A stretch of 36,744 bases of DNA. Source: Burkholderiales bacterium (GTDB taxonomy: Bacteria > Pseudomonadota > Gammaproteobacteria > Burkholderiales > Burkholderiaceae_C). The position numbers and the translations under genes were made by a program. Under the pieces are notes generated by a model. It had not been told where the DNA came from. It was given only the letters and a program-made list of their open reading frames with translations, and searched no databases. Where the stretch lies: contig CANFPU010000021.1 in assembly GCA_947448955.1 (NCBI GenBank), positions 1-36,744 of the forward strand, written 5' to 3'. Shown one piece after another: positions 1 to 6,871 of this stretch; within the stretch, counting starts at the first letter, position 1, and every line of letters starts with the position of its first letter.

Positions 1-108
1 GGTGCCGGTGCCGGCGGCGCCGGCAAGCGGCTGCACCAAAGCCTAACCTACGGCTGCCTGGGCATGGACGCCTATGCCTTTGGCGAAGCCGCCGCAGCCT
101 TGGGCTGA
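1..108 (+). CDS. 3' end of an unrecognised gene (partial)
   Basis: An open frame enters from the left edge and ends at a TGA at 106-108, giving the last 35 residues of a protein. It starts with a Gly/Ala run and ends in an Ala-rich tail (YGCLGMDAYAFGEAAAALG). The stop lies 11 bases from the stop of the opposing BMP gene, a tight convergent arrangement that fits a real gene end. I do not recognise the family, and no start or domain is visible here. Confidence 0.45.
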   Translation, partial: GAGAGGAGKRLHQSLTYGCLGMDAYAFGEAAAALG

Positions 109-119
109 TGGCGGGGCGT

Positions 120-1208
120 TCAGCGCGATGCGGGCAATGTGCCCATCACTCCTTGGACCAACCAATCCATGCTGGCGATCTGGGCATCATCGAGAGCGCC
201 CCGCACCAACCGGTTGCGGCCTTGGTTGTCGATCAGCGGTGCGGCAAACGGTTTGAACCGGCCATCGATGATCGCCTGCTGGCGCTGTGCCAGCTCGGCC
301 TTCACGGCCACCGGCAGCGCTGGACTGACGGCACTGAGTTGCACCAGTCCGTCCTTCATACCGCCCCAGACCGGTTGTGGCGTCCAGGTGCCCGCCATCA
401 CCGAGCGCGCCACCTCGGTGAAAAAGCCCCCCCATTGGTGGGTCACCGCCGCGAGCTGGGACTTGGGGGCGAAGCGCACCATGTCGCTCTGGTAAGCCAG
501 TAGCATCACGCCCTTTTCCTCGGCCGCCTGCGCAACCGCCGATGAACCGCTGTGGTTGGTCAGCACATCGGCACCTTGATTGACGAGGGTGATCGCGGCC
601 TCGCGCTCGCGGGCAGGATCGAACCAACTGTTGAGCCAGACCAGTCGGACTTCGGCCTTGGGGTTGGCCGCGCGCATGCCCAGCGTGAAAGCATTGACGC
701 CCTGCACCACCTCGGGCACCGGAAAGCCCGCCACATAACCAGCCACAGCGGTCTTGCTCTGCTTGCCAGCCAGCCAGCCGGCCAGCCAGCGCGCCTCGTA
801 GTAGCGGGCGTTGTAGGTGCCCAGGTTGGCCGAGGTCTTGTAGCCGCCGGCATGCTCGAAACGCAGCGCTGGAAACTCCGCCGCCACCCGCAGCGCGGGC
901 TCCAGATAGCCGAAGCTGGTGGCAAAGATCAGGCCGCAACCCTGCTGCGCCAAGTCCCGCATCACGCGCTCGCTGTCCGGCCCTTCAGCCACCGCTTCGA
1001 CGAAGCGGGTCGTGACTTGGGTGCCCAGGGATTTGGCCAGCGCTTGACGTCCCAAATCGTGCTGATAGGTCCAACCGGCTTGGCCGACCGGGCTGACATA
1101 GACAAAGCAGACCTGCAACGCCGCCGCTTGAGGCGCTGCGGCGAACGCGCCGATGCCCATGGCACTGACCAGCGCAGCCCTGACGGCGCGCGGGAGGTTT
1201 TTAATCAT
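120..1208 (-). CDS. BMP/PnrA-family ABC transporter substrate-binding protein
   Basis: Periplasmic binding protein of the basic-membrane-protein (BMP) family, which usually captures nucleosides or purines for an ABC importer. The chosen ATG has GAGGA about seven bases upstream and gives 362 aa; the frame stays open further upstream, but without a better start. Residues 1 to about 29 look like a Sec signal peptide ending in an APQAAA stretch. I see no clear lipobox, although many relatives are lipoproteins. Family-type blocks include FEHAGGYK and the NARYYEARWLAGWLAG segment. No ABC ATPase or permease is visible in the window, so the partner genes would have to lie to the left or elsewhere. 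The ligand cannot be read from the sequence; purine or nucleoside is the family default. Confidence 0.85.
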   Translation of the reverse strand: MIKNLPRAVRAALVSAMGIGAFAAAPQAAALQVCFVYVSPVGQAGWTYQHDLGRQALAKSLGTQVTTRFVEAVAEGPDSERVMRDLAQQGCGLIFATSFGYLEPALRVAAEFPALRFEHAGGYKTSANLGTYNARYYEARWLAGWLAGKQSKTAVAGYVAGFPVPEVVQGVNAFTLGMRAANPKAEVRLVWLNSWFDPAREREAAITLVNQGADVLTNHSGSSAVAQAAEEKGVMLLAYQSDMVRFAPKSQLAAVTHQWGGFFTEVARSVMAGTWTPQPVWGGMKDGLVQLSAVSPALPVAVKAELAQRQQAIIDGRFKPFAAPLIDNQGRNRLVRGALDDAQIASMDWLVQGVMGTLPASR

Positions 1209-1236
1209 GGTGTTCCTCGACATGGCCCCGTGGCAT

Positions 1237-1272
1237 GAAAAACGCCGGCTTCGGGGGCACGAAACCGGCGTT
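1237..1272 (-). terminator. Rho-independent terminator between the S4 gene and the BMP gene
   Basis: An 8-bp perfect stem (AACGCCGG at 1241-1248 with CCGGCGTT at 1265-1272) is followed on the minus strand by five T residues at 1241-1237. It sits after the S4-domain gene and only about 30 bases before the BMP start codon, so it either ends the upstream transcript or acts as an attenuator for BMP. Confidence 0.7.
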
Positions 1273-1465
1273 GCTGGGATTGTCTCAGACCGCCTCGGCC
1301 TACCCACTCACGCTCATCCCCGAACATTCAAGCCGAGAACCAGGCCCCGAGCTCGCCGCGGCACGGGACAGCGCCTAGCGCTCGCTTTGATGACGGGGGC
1401 CCGAGGTCGGCAGCCCACTGGGACGCGGCAGCCGGTGGGTGACCTGTCCTTGGCCCGCCTGGCGG

Positions 1466-1732
1466 TCAAGGCGGCGCCAGGTCGTCGCCCGCTAAAGGCA
1501 CGGCCAGACCAGCGCCGGGTGGCAACAGGCGGATCCGCGCACCAGCGAGGCTGACCACTTGCCCCGCACGCAGCTTCGCGGTCTTGCGCAGTTCGTCGCG
1601 GCCATCGACCTGCACTCGACCGTCGGCCACCATGGCCTTGGCGCCACCGCCGCTCGCAGCCAGCCCTGTGGCCTTGAGCAGGCGATCCAATGTGATGAAT
1701 TCGGCACGCAACTCGAAAGGGATGATCTGCAT
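1466..1732 (-). CDS. S4-domain RNA-binding protein (YbcJ-like)
   Basis: Small protein of 88 aa made almost entirely of one S4 RNA-binding fold. Visible features are FITLDRLLKATGLAASGGGAK, the VADGRVQVDG turn typical of S4 domains, and a basic RDELRKTAKLRAGQ stretch. The family includes E. coli YbcJ and the small S4 proteins found in many bacteria; the RNA target is generally unknown. The ATG at 1732 was preferred because the longer version begins with a TTG seven codons upstream and adds only poorly conserved residues. The gene is followed by a clear terminator, so it is probably a single-gene transcript. Confidence 0.85.
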   Translation of the reverse strand: MQIIPFELRAEFITLDRLLKATGLAASGGGAKAMVADGRVQVDGRDELRKTAKLRAGQVVSLAGARIRLLPPGAGLAVPLAGDDLAPP

Positions 1733-1853
1733 TGTGGGTCTCGCCAGCCTCAAACCCGCATTGTGGTCGGCCGCCGCGACAACGCACCATCGTGCTCGTT
1801 CAACCCTGGACGCGAACCCCGCCGATCGACCGGCATGGCAGACTGCTGGCCCT

Positions 1854-2495
1854 ATGCCCTCTACCTCTCAACCGACGGATCCCTGCCGGACCAGCGCTGC
1901 AGCAGATCGCAACAAAGGCGTGATTCTCGAAGCCTTGCAACGATTGCTGCCTGCCAGCGGCAGGCTGCTGGAGATCGCTTCAGGCACCGGACAGCACGCG
2001 GCGCACTGCGCGGCCGGCTTACCAGGCTGGACTTGGCAACCTAGCGACCCGGACCGATCTGCGTTGACGTCAATCGCGGCCTGGGCCGCGCAGCAGCCGT
2101 CGCCAGGTCTGCAAGCGCCTTTGAGTCTCGACGTTCTTGCCGAACCCTGGACGTTGGCCCCTGGCGAGTCGTTCGACGCGGTCTTCTGTGCCAACATGCT
2201 GCACATTGCGCCCTGGGCCTGCTGCGGCGCGTTGATGCGTGGCGCGGCGAGCTGGCTCGCACCGCAAGGCTTGCTGATCACCTACGGCCCCTACAGGGTC
2301 GAAGGTGAGCCCATCGCGGATGGCAACCTGAGCTTCGACGCCGACCTGCGCGCGCGCAACCCGCAATGGGGCATCCGGTGGCTGCATGAAGTGACCAATC
2401 AGGCGAACACAGCCGGCTTGCAACTCAACCATCGCCTGTCGATGCCCGCCAACAATCAAATGCTGGTGTTTGCCAGGCGCCGCCAGGATGCCTGA
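1854..2495 (+). CDS. DUF938 family SAM-dependent methyltransferase
   Basis: A 213-aa protein of the DUF938 family, predicted class I S-adenosylmethionine methyltransferases with no firmly assigned substrate. Motif I is LEIASGTGQHA at about residues 39-49. SFDAVFCANMLHIAPW and the GPYRVEGEP segment are hallmarks of the family. The ATG at 1854 was chosen because it places the conserved ADRNKGVILEAL block near residue 20, as in relatives; upstream codons in the same frame look non-coding. The last eight bases overlap the start of the ferredoxin gene, so the two are probably co-translated. Confidence 0.87.
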   Translation: MPSTSQPTDPCRTSAAADRNKGVILEALQRLLPASGRLLEIASGTGQHAAHCAAGLPGWTWQPSDPDRSALTSIAAWAAQQPSPGLQAPLSLDVLAEPWTLAPGESFDAVFCANMLHIAPWACCGALMRGAASWLAPQGLLITYGPYRVEGEPIADGNLSFDADLRARNPQWGIRWLHEVTNQANTAGLQLNHRLSMPANNQMLVFARRRQDA

Positions 2496-2805
2496 ACTTG
2501 AAACGGGTGCAGCGTGGTCCGGCCACAGGCTGACGCTGCTGCCTGCCGGCTGGCAACTGCCTGTGCCGGCGGGCATGAGCCTGCTGCAGGCCGCCATCGC
2601 CGCAGGGTTTCAACTGCCCAGTTCCTGCCGCAACGGCACTTGCCGGGCCTGCCTGGCGCGCCTGGTCAGCGGCGACATCGACTACTTGGTTGACTGGCCG
2701 GGCCTGCTGGCCCATGAAAAGGCCGAAGGCTGGATCCTGCCCTGCGTGGCCAGTGCGCTCAGCGATCTGGTGATCGACGCGCCGGCGGCCAAAAAAATGG
2801 GCTAG
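2488..2805 (+). CDS. Small plant-type [2Fe-2S] ferredoxin
   Basis: A 105-aa stand-alone plant-type ferredoxin expected to carry one electron per [2Fe-2S] cluster to an unidentified partner. The cluster ligands are visible as Cys47, Cys52 and Cys55 (SCRNGTCRAC) and Cys86 (ILPCVA), matching the C-x4-C-x2-C-xn-C pattern. The LLPAGWQLPVPAGMSLLQAAIAAG part is the usual beta-grasp N-terminus. It overlaps the methyltransferase gene by 8 bp (ATGCCTGA), so translation is likely coupled. Whether it serves the methyltransferase or an unlinked oxygenase or reductase cannot be decided here. Its stop codon is three bases from the convergent parA stop. Confidence 0.9.
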   Translation: MPELETGAAWSGHRLTLLPAGWQLPVPAGMSLLQAAIAAGFQLPSSCRNGTCRACLARLVSGDIDYLVDWPGLLAHEKAEGWILPCVASALSDLVIDAPAAKKMG

Positions 2806-2808
2806 GTG

Positions 2809-3591
2809 TCATCGCTCTGCGTGCTGGTCGGGCTGTAGCGCCTGATGCAACGCGAGATACTCCAGCGTGAGCTTGTGGCGTGCATTCAGGTGCACCATCG
2901 GCAATGACTGTTCGTGCGATTCCTTGACCTTGACACTGGCGCTGAGGTAAGGCCGGAGCACCGGCAACCCCTCGGCGATCAGCTCCTGCACCAGGCGCTG
3001 CGGCAACTTGGCGCGCGGCTGGAACTGATTGACCACAATGCCAGTGACTTGCAAGCCTGGGTTGTGATCAACCTGAATCTCTTGCACGCTGTCCATCAAA
3101 GAGTACAGCGCACGGCGAGAGAAGTCATCGCAGTCGAACGGAATCAGGCAGCCTTGGGCGGCAATCAAGGCCGAGCGCGTGTAAAAGTTCAAGGCCGGCG
3201 GCGTGTCGATGTAGACGCGGTCATAAGCTGTCATCTGAGCCAGTGCATCGCGCAGTTTGTAGAGCTTGTAGCGCGACTCCAACTTGCCATGTATCTCCTC
3301 GAGCTTGGTGCTTGAGGGCAGCAGGTGCAGGCACTCGAAAGGCGTCGAGATGATGAACTCGTCGATGGCCTGGGTTCGGAGCGTGAATTTCAAGGTCTGT
3401 TCAAAGAACTCGGCCACCGTTTCGCGAACCTCGTCAGCAGCAGCACCCAACAGATAACGCGTGGAGTTGCCTTGCGGGTCCAAGTCGATCAACAGCGTGC
3501 GAAAACCCTGCGATGCACTGATCGCCGCGAGATTGCAGGCGATGGTGGACTTGCCGACGCCGCCTTTTTGATTGAACACGACATAGCGCAT
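2809..3591 (-). CDS. parA: Orphan ParA/MinD-type ATPase
   Basis: A 260-aa ParA-family ATPase, a class that positions plasmids, chromosomes or other large cargo on the nucleoid or membrane. The deviant Walker A box KGGVGKST is at residues 9-16, followed by LLIDLDPQGN (about 34-42) and YIDTPPAL as Walker B region. The ATG at 3591 directly precedes the typical RYVVFNQKGG start, with GGAG about 12 bases upstream; an in-frame extension upstream lacks family similarity. There is no parB and no parS-like repeat nearby, so it is an orphan. Its promoter carries a TGCA-rich dyad also found before the PHB depolymerase gene, hinting at a role with PHB granules; that part is inference. Confidence 0.9.
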   Translation of the reverse strand: MRYVVFNQKGGVGKSTIACNLAAISASQGFRTLLIDLDPQGNSTRYLLGAAADEVRETVAEFFEQTLKFTLRTQAIDEFIISTPFECLHLLPSSTKLEEIHGKLESRYKLYKLRDALAQMTAYDRVYIDTPPALNFYTRSALIAAQGCLIPFDCDDFSRRALYSLMDSVQEIQVDHNPGLQVTGIVVNQFQPRAKLPQRLVQELIAEGLPVLRPYLSASVKVKESHEQSLPMVHLNARHKLTLEYLALHQALQPDQHAER

Positions 3592-3631
3592 GGCGCGAGA
3601 GCTCCGGTGGACTGCAGTGAGTGGAAAGATC

Positions 3632-3659
3632 GAATTATTGTGCACTGCAGCATTTTCAA
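3632..3659 (-). promoter_or_regulatory. Putative parA promoter with embedded TGCA dyad operator
   Basis: On the minus strand TTGAAA (3659-3654) and TAATTC (3637-3632) are separated by 16 bases and form a plausible sigma-70 promoter. The spacer contains the dyad TTGTGCACTGCAGCA (written on the + strand, 3638-3652), so a bound repressor would block RNA polymerase. A nearly identical sequence in inverted orientation lies upstream of phaZ (22715-22730). A second CTGCAG copy lies at 3612-3617. Confidence 0.5.
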
Positions 3660-3665
3660 CAGACT

Positions 3666-3806
3666 TCACGGAAGCGCGAAAAAGGTCAGCCAATCCTGGT
3701 GGCCCGTCATATCAACGTCATGCGCGGCCGTCACAATCGATTCGTCAAGGCCAAAATCGACCGCAATAATGGGCGGCCCACCGGAACCCGTCACCGGAGC
3801 CGACAC
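3666..3806 (-). CDS. Possible 46-aa small ORF upstream of parA
   Basis: A minus-strand frame from a GTG at 3806 to a TGA at 3668-3666 encodes 46 residues with natural-looking composition, including GGPPIIAVDFGLDESIV and MTGHQDWLTFFALP. It is rich in acidic and hydrophobic residues, unlike the Arg/Pro/Ala-rich shadows of the region. There is no convincing ribosome binding site and an in-frame stop lies just upstream, so it could be a genuine tiny gene, a remnant of a larger one, or chance. No family is recognised. Confidence 0.28.
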   Translation of the reverse strand: MSAPVTGSGGPPIIAVDFGLDESIVTAAHDVDMTGHQDWLTFFALP

Positions 3807-3838
3807 AACCGGTCTGGGCTGATGCCCTGTCCGTCAGC

Positions 3839-3870
3839 AAGGGCCACCTCGGTGGCCCTTGGCTTTTTCT
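3839..3870 (+). terminator. Strong + strand terminator with no obvious gene in front of it
   Basis: A 10-bp perfect stem (AAGGGCCACC / GGTGGCCCTT, 3839-3860, two-base apparent loop that would open to at least four) is followed by GGCTTTTTCTT. The T-tract exists only on the + strand. No recognised + strand gene lies between the ferredoxin (which ends at 2805) and this point, so it may end a small RNA starting around 3770 or a transcript running antisense to parA. Confidence 0.6.
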
Positions 3871-3987
3871 TGACAGACACGCAGACCCGTTCGCATCGGC
3901 CGCAGGCCCACGCTGGCGAATGCCTTATGCTCTGGCTCAGTTTCGACGCGCGACCGGCGCGCGCCAGCCATCTAAAGGAGTACCGCC

Positions 3988-4164
3988 TTGGCGACCCCGA
4001 ATTACTCGTATGAGAAACGTCAGCGCGAACTGGCCAAGAAACGCAAGAACGAAGAAAAGCTGCAGAAGAAAAAGCAAGGGCCTGGCAGCGACGACGGGAG
4101 TCAGGATCAGGCATCCGCACCGCCAGCAGAAACCGGCCTGGCAGCGCCGCCGGCTGTGGCCTGA
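3988..4164 (+). CDS. Lysine-rich 58-aa conserved-type small protein (TTG start)
   Basis: Starts with TTG, seven bases after a strong AAAGGAG ribosome binding site (3974-3980), and ends at a TGA at 4162-4164. The product begins MATPNYSYEKRQRELAKKRK, continues with a NEEKLQKKK stretch, and ends in a Pro/Ala-rich acidic tail. The first 30 residues form a highly charged probable helix. I recall similar small basic proteins of unknown function in Burkholderiales, but I cannot confirm this here. The perfect Shine-Dalgarno, the downstream terminators and the composition shift support a real gene. The charge suggests nucleic-acid or ribosome association, which is speculation. Confidence 0.75.
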   Translation: MATPNYSYEKRQRELAKKRKNEEKLQKKKQGPGSDDGSQDQASAPPAETGLAAPPAVA

Positions 4165-4184
4165 ACCAGCAATCCCTGCACCAC

Positions 4185-4207
4185 CCCGCCCTGCGCGCCA
4201 GGGCGGG
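4185..4207 (+). terminator. GC-rich hairpin after the 58-aa gene
   Basis: CCCGCCCTG (4185-4193) pairs with CAGGGCGGG (4199-4207) around a five-base loop. There is no T-tract directly after it, so it may stabilise the 3' end or work together with the bidirectional terminator a few bases downstream. Confidence 0.45.
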
Positions 4208-4214
4208 CCGGACG

Positions 4215-4250
4215 AAAAAAAACCGCGACCTTCACAGGCGCGGTTTTTTT
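4215..4250. terminator. Bidirectional Rho-independent terminator between the 58-aa gene and cspA
   Basis: A run of eight A and CCGCG (4215-4227) is complementary to CGCGG followed by seven T (4239-4250). The T-tract at the right end serves + strand transcripts and the A-tract at the left end serves minus-strand transcripts, so it can end both converging units (the small protein gene and the cold-shock gene). Confidence 0.85.
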
Positions 4251-4310
4251 GTTCATCAAGCGGCATCACCGCCCGGTGAGATCAGGGCCCCATCGGCGCC
4301 CCGAGTCGGT

Positions 4311-4526
4311 TTACAGCGGGCGAATGTTCGCAGCTTGCAGACCCTTGGGGCCTTGCTTGACTTCAAATTCGACGCGTTGGTTTTCGGCCAAGCTACGGAA
4401 ACCGCCGTTGTTGCGGATTTCGCTGAAATGGGCGAACAGATCCTTGCTGCCGTCTTCAGGCGTGATGAAGCCGAAGCCCTTGCCATCGTTGAACCATTTG
4501 ACGACGCCAGTTTGTGTGGTGCTCAT
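4311..4526 (-). CDS. cspA: Cold-shock protein (CspA family)
   Basis: A 71-aa single cold-shock domain protein, the usual length for the family, expected to bind single-stranded RNA and melt secondary structure. RNP1 appears as KGFGFI (about residues 15-20) and RNP2 as LFAHF (about 30-34), after the typical [15 protein letters not shown] start. The ATG at 4526 is preceded by AAGGAA. The longer frame upstream lacks family similarity. About 360 bases without a gene lie upstream, so a long 5' leader of the kind used for cold-responsive control is possible. The gene ends in front of a bidirectional terminator. Confidence 0.95.
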   Translation of the reverse strand: MSTTQTGVVKWFNDGKGFGFITPEDGSKDLFAHFSEIRNNGGFRSLAENQRVEFEVKQGPKGLQAANIRPL

Positions 4527-4889
4527 GGAGAAGTTCCTTATTGAGTCTGTTGATGAAAATAAAACCACCGTACAGGCTTACGCGCTGCGCGGACAGAGAC
4601 ACTCAAGAAACGTCGAACCGGGAGTTCAAACCTGGACGGGCCCTTTGGACGTCGAAACAAACCTTCACTTCGGCGACATCAGGCGGTACGGGGATAAGAC
4701 CTTGTGGAAACGGCCTCGTGCATGTCTGTGACGGTAATGTAACAGCTATTGCGAATTCGGGTACTGACCCATGACCAGTGGTCCGTTCGCGTTGGTAGAA
4801 CCAGCCAGCCAGCAGCCGCACCACGCGGGTCGCTATGATGACCCAATCGGTCCGCCGCTGGACCCGTGATAGGCAGGAGGCCTCTATCC
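4527..4889. other. Intergenic region between divergent cspA and the GMC oxidoreductase
   Basis: About 360 bases without a credible gene. It must hold the promoter and 5' leader of cspA (leftward) and the promoter of the oxidoreductase (rightward). The middle (about 4730-4765) is AT-richer than its surroundings and includes GTAATGTAACAG and GCGAATTCGG, a likely promoter zone, but I cannot assign -35 and -10 boxes with confidence. AGGAGG at 4875-4880 is the ribosome binding site of the + strand gene. Confidence 0.4.
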
Positions 4890-6497
4890 ATGTTCGACTA
4901 TGTGGTGATCGGTGGCGGCTCGGCCGGCTGTGTGCTGGCAGCACGCTTGAGCGAGGACCCTGCGGTACGCGTCGCGCTGCTCGAGGCTGGCCCGGTCGAC
5001 AACAGCGTGCTGATCCACTGTCCAGCGGGTCTGGCGCTGATGGCCAAGGTCAAAGGCTTGAACTGGGGCTTCGAGACCACGCCGCAGGCCGGGCTGAACG
5101 GTCGCCGCGGTTACCAGCCGCGCGGCAAGGTACTGGGCGGGTCGAGCTCGATCAACGCGATGGTCTATGTCCGAGGTCAGGCCGCAGATTACGACGGCTG
5201 GGCTGCGGAAGGCAATCCAGGCTGGGGTTTCGATGAGGTGTTGCCGTATTTCAAGCGCTCAGAGCACAACACCCGAGGCCCGGACACCTGGCACGGCAGC
5301 GGCGGCCCGCTACACGTGCAGGATCTGCTGCAAGCCAACCGCTGCTCGTCCCTGTTCATTCAGGCAGGACAACAAGCCGGCCATACCTTGAATCCCGACT
5401 TCAATGGTGCCAGCCAGGAGGGGGTGGGCCCTTTCCAGGTGACCCATCGCCAAGGCGAGCGATGCAGTTCGGCCAAGGGCTATCTGACACCTGCGCTCGC
5501 TCGGCCGAATCTGCAGGTGATCACCGGCGCACAGGCCACGCAAATCCTGTTCGACGGCAAGCGAGCGACCGGCGTCGAATACCTGCAGCAAGGCACCCGG
5601 CACCAGGTGCAGGCACGCGTTGAAGTATTGCTCAGCGCCGGCGCGCTGCAGTCGCCCCAGTTGCTGATGCTCAGCGGTGTCGGCCCAGGCGCACACCTGC
5701 AAGCCATGGGCATCCCGGTACTGCACGACCTGCCTGGCGTGGGCCAGAGGCTACACGACCATCTCGATGTGGTGCAGGTGGTCGATGCGCCCAAAGCGAC
5801 CGATCTGTTTGGCATTTCGCTGATCGGTTTGCGCCACGCGATTTCGGGCATGCTTGAGTGGCGCCGGCATCGCAGCGGCATCCTGACGACCAATTTTGCA
5901 GAAGCCGGTGGCTTTATCCGCAGCAGCCCTGAGCAGGCTGCGCCAGATTTGCAACTTCATTTCGTGATCGGCAAGTTGGCCGACCACGGCCGAACGACCG
6001 TGTTCGGGCACGGCTACTCCTGCCATGTCTGCCTGCTCAGCCCTGAAAGCCGAGGCAGCGTGACGCTCGCCAGCGCTGATCCGCTGGCGACTCCACTGAT
6101 TGACCCGGCGTTTCTGTCAGCGCCAAGCGATCTGGATCGCATGGTCAACGGTGTCAAACGGATGCGCCAGATCCTGGCCCAACCGGCGCTGGCCGGCTTG
6201 GGCGGGCGTGAATCAGCGAGGTCGGCCTCCGCACGCAGCGACGAGCAGATCGCCGACTTTGTTCGCCAGCATGCCGACACCATCTACCACCCGGTGGGCA
6301 GTTGCCGAATGGGACCTGGCGCGATGGACGTTGTGGATGCCAATCTGCAGGTGCGCGGCTTGCAAGGACTTCGGGTGGTCGACGCATCGATCATGCCGCG
6401 CATCGTTGCGGGCAACACCAATGCGCCGACGATCATGATTGCCGAGAAGGCGAGTGACCTGATCAAGGCCAGCCGAAATCGCTTTGCGGAACATTGA
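4890..6497 (+). CDS. GMC-family FAD-dependent alcohol/choline dehydrogenase
   Basis: A 535-aa flavoprotein of the glucose-methanol-choline family, oxidising an alcohol to an aldehyde with FAD. The ATG at 4890 follows AGGAGG by nine bases. The FAD-binding motif VVIGGGSAGCVLAARL is at residues 5-20 and LLEAG at 30-34. The first GMC signature (RGKVLGGSSSINAMVYVRG) is at about 78-96 and the second (GALQSPQLLMLSGVGP) near residue 250. The catalytic pair is probably His467 (HPVGSCRMG) and Asn511 (GNTNAPT). It resembles the AlkJ/BetA-like alcohol dehydrogenases of proteobacteria. It has no betaine aldehyde dehydrogenase or transporter beside it, so choline is not specifically supported. It appears monocistronic. 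Confidence 0.92.
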   Translation: MFDYVVIGGGSAGCVLAARLSEDPAVRVALLEAGPVDNSVLIHCPAGLALMAKVKGLNWGFETTPQAGLNGRRGYQPRGKVLGGSSSINAMVYVRGQAADYDGWAAEGNPGWGFDEVLPYFKRSEHNTRGPDTWHGSGGPLHVQDLLQANRCSSLFIQAGQQAGHTLNPDFNGASQEGVGPFQVTHRQGERCSSAKGYLTPALARPNLQVITGAQATQILFDGKRATGVEYLQQGTRHQVQARVEVLLSAGALQSPQLLMLSGVGPGAHLQAMGIPVLHDLPGVGQRLHDHLDVVQVVDAPKATDLFGISLIGLRHAISGMLEWRRHRSGILTTNFAEAGGFIRSSPEQAAPDLQLHFVIGKLADHGRTTVFGHGYSCHVCLLSPESRGSVTLASADPLATPLIDPAFLSAPSDLDRMVNGVKRMRQILAQPALAGLGGRESARSASARSDEQIADFVRQHADTIYHPVGSCRMGPGAMDVVDANLQVRGLQGLRVVDASIMPRIVAGNTNAPTIMIAEKASDLIKASRNRFAEH

Positions 6498-6871
6498 TGC
6501 GCATCATGACGTGGCAAACATCGCCACAGGCCGGCGAAATCTGCCATAATCCTAATTGACGTCGGGATTGCCTGACGTCTTTCGTTCATCCCCTCTGACC
6601 CTCATCGAGCCGGGCCTTGCTAGAAAGCTGAAATTTCAGCGCAGGGACAGATACCGCGTCTCGAGTCCTGGTTGGCGGCGATGCAGTCGCTTCCGGACGT
6701 TTGGGCAAAGAACGCTAGGCAATGCCCGGTCAACCGGGTCGCCTGCCCCACCCTTCCAATGAAGTCGCGACCCCACTGCGGTTGCCTGCAAATCATTTGC
6801 GGCACCGGGGTCTGCTTTGCTGTGGCCACAAGCCACCGGGGCAGGCCGAGCTATTGCTGAAAGTTACTGCC
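6498..6871 (+). promoter_or_regulatory. Long, structured leader of the rhlE-like gene
   Basis: About 374 bases with no credible gene. A CATAAT hexamer at 6543-6548 is a possible -10 box, followed by two TGACGTC copies nine bases apart. Downstream are a perfect 14-bp palindrome GCTGAAATTTCAGC (6627-6640), a hairpin CCCGGTCAACCGGG (6724-6737), and a long-range pair GCCTGCCCC (6741-6749) with GGGGCAGGC (6838-6846) that closes a domain of about 100 bases ending 25 bases before the start codon. This looks like a structured mRNA leader; autoregulation by the helicase is inference. Confidence 0.45.

Noticed and set aside
770..800. Tandem GCCAGCCAGCC-like repeat
   Set aside because: It lies inside the BMP coding region and encodes the normal WLAGWLAG segment, so it is explained by the protein.
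3621..4013. + strand ORF of 130 codons spanning the orphan terminator and overlapping the 58-aa gene
   Set aside because: It runs through a strong terminator, has Arg/His-rich low-quality composition and conflicts with the better supported TTG-started small gene.
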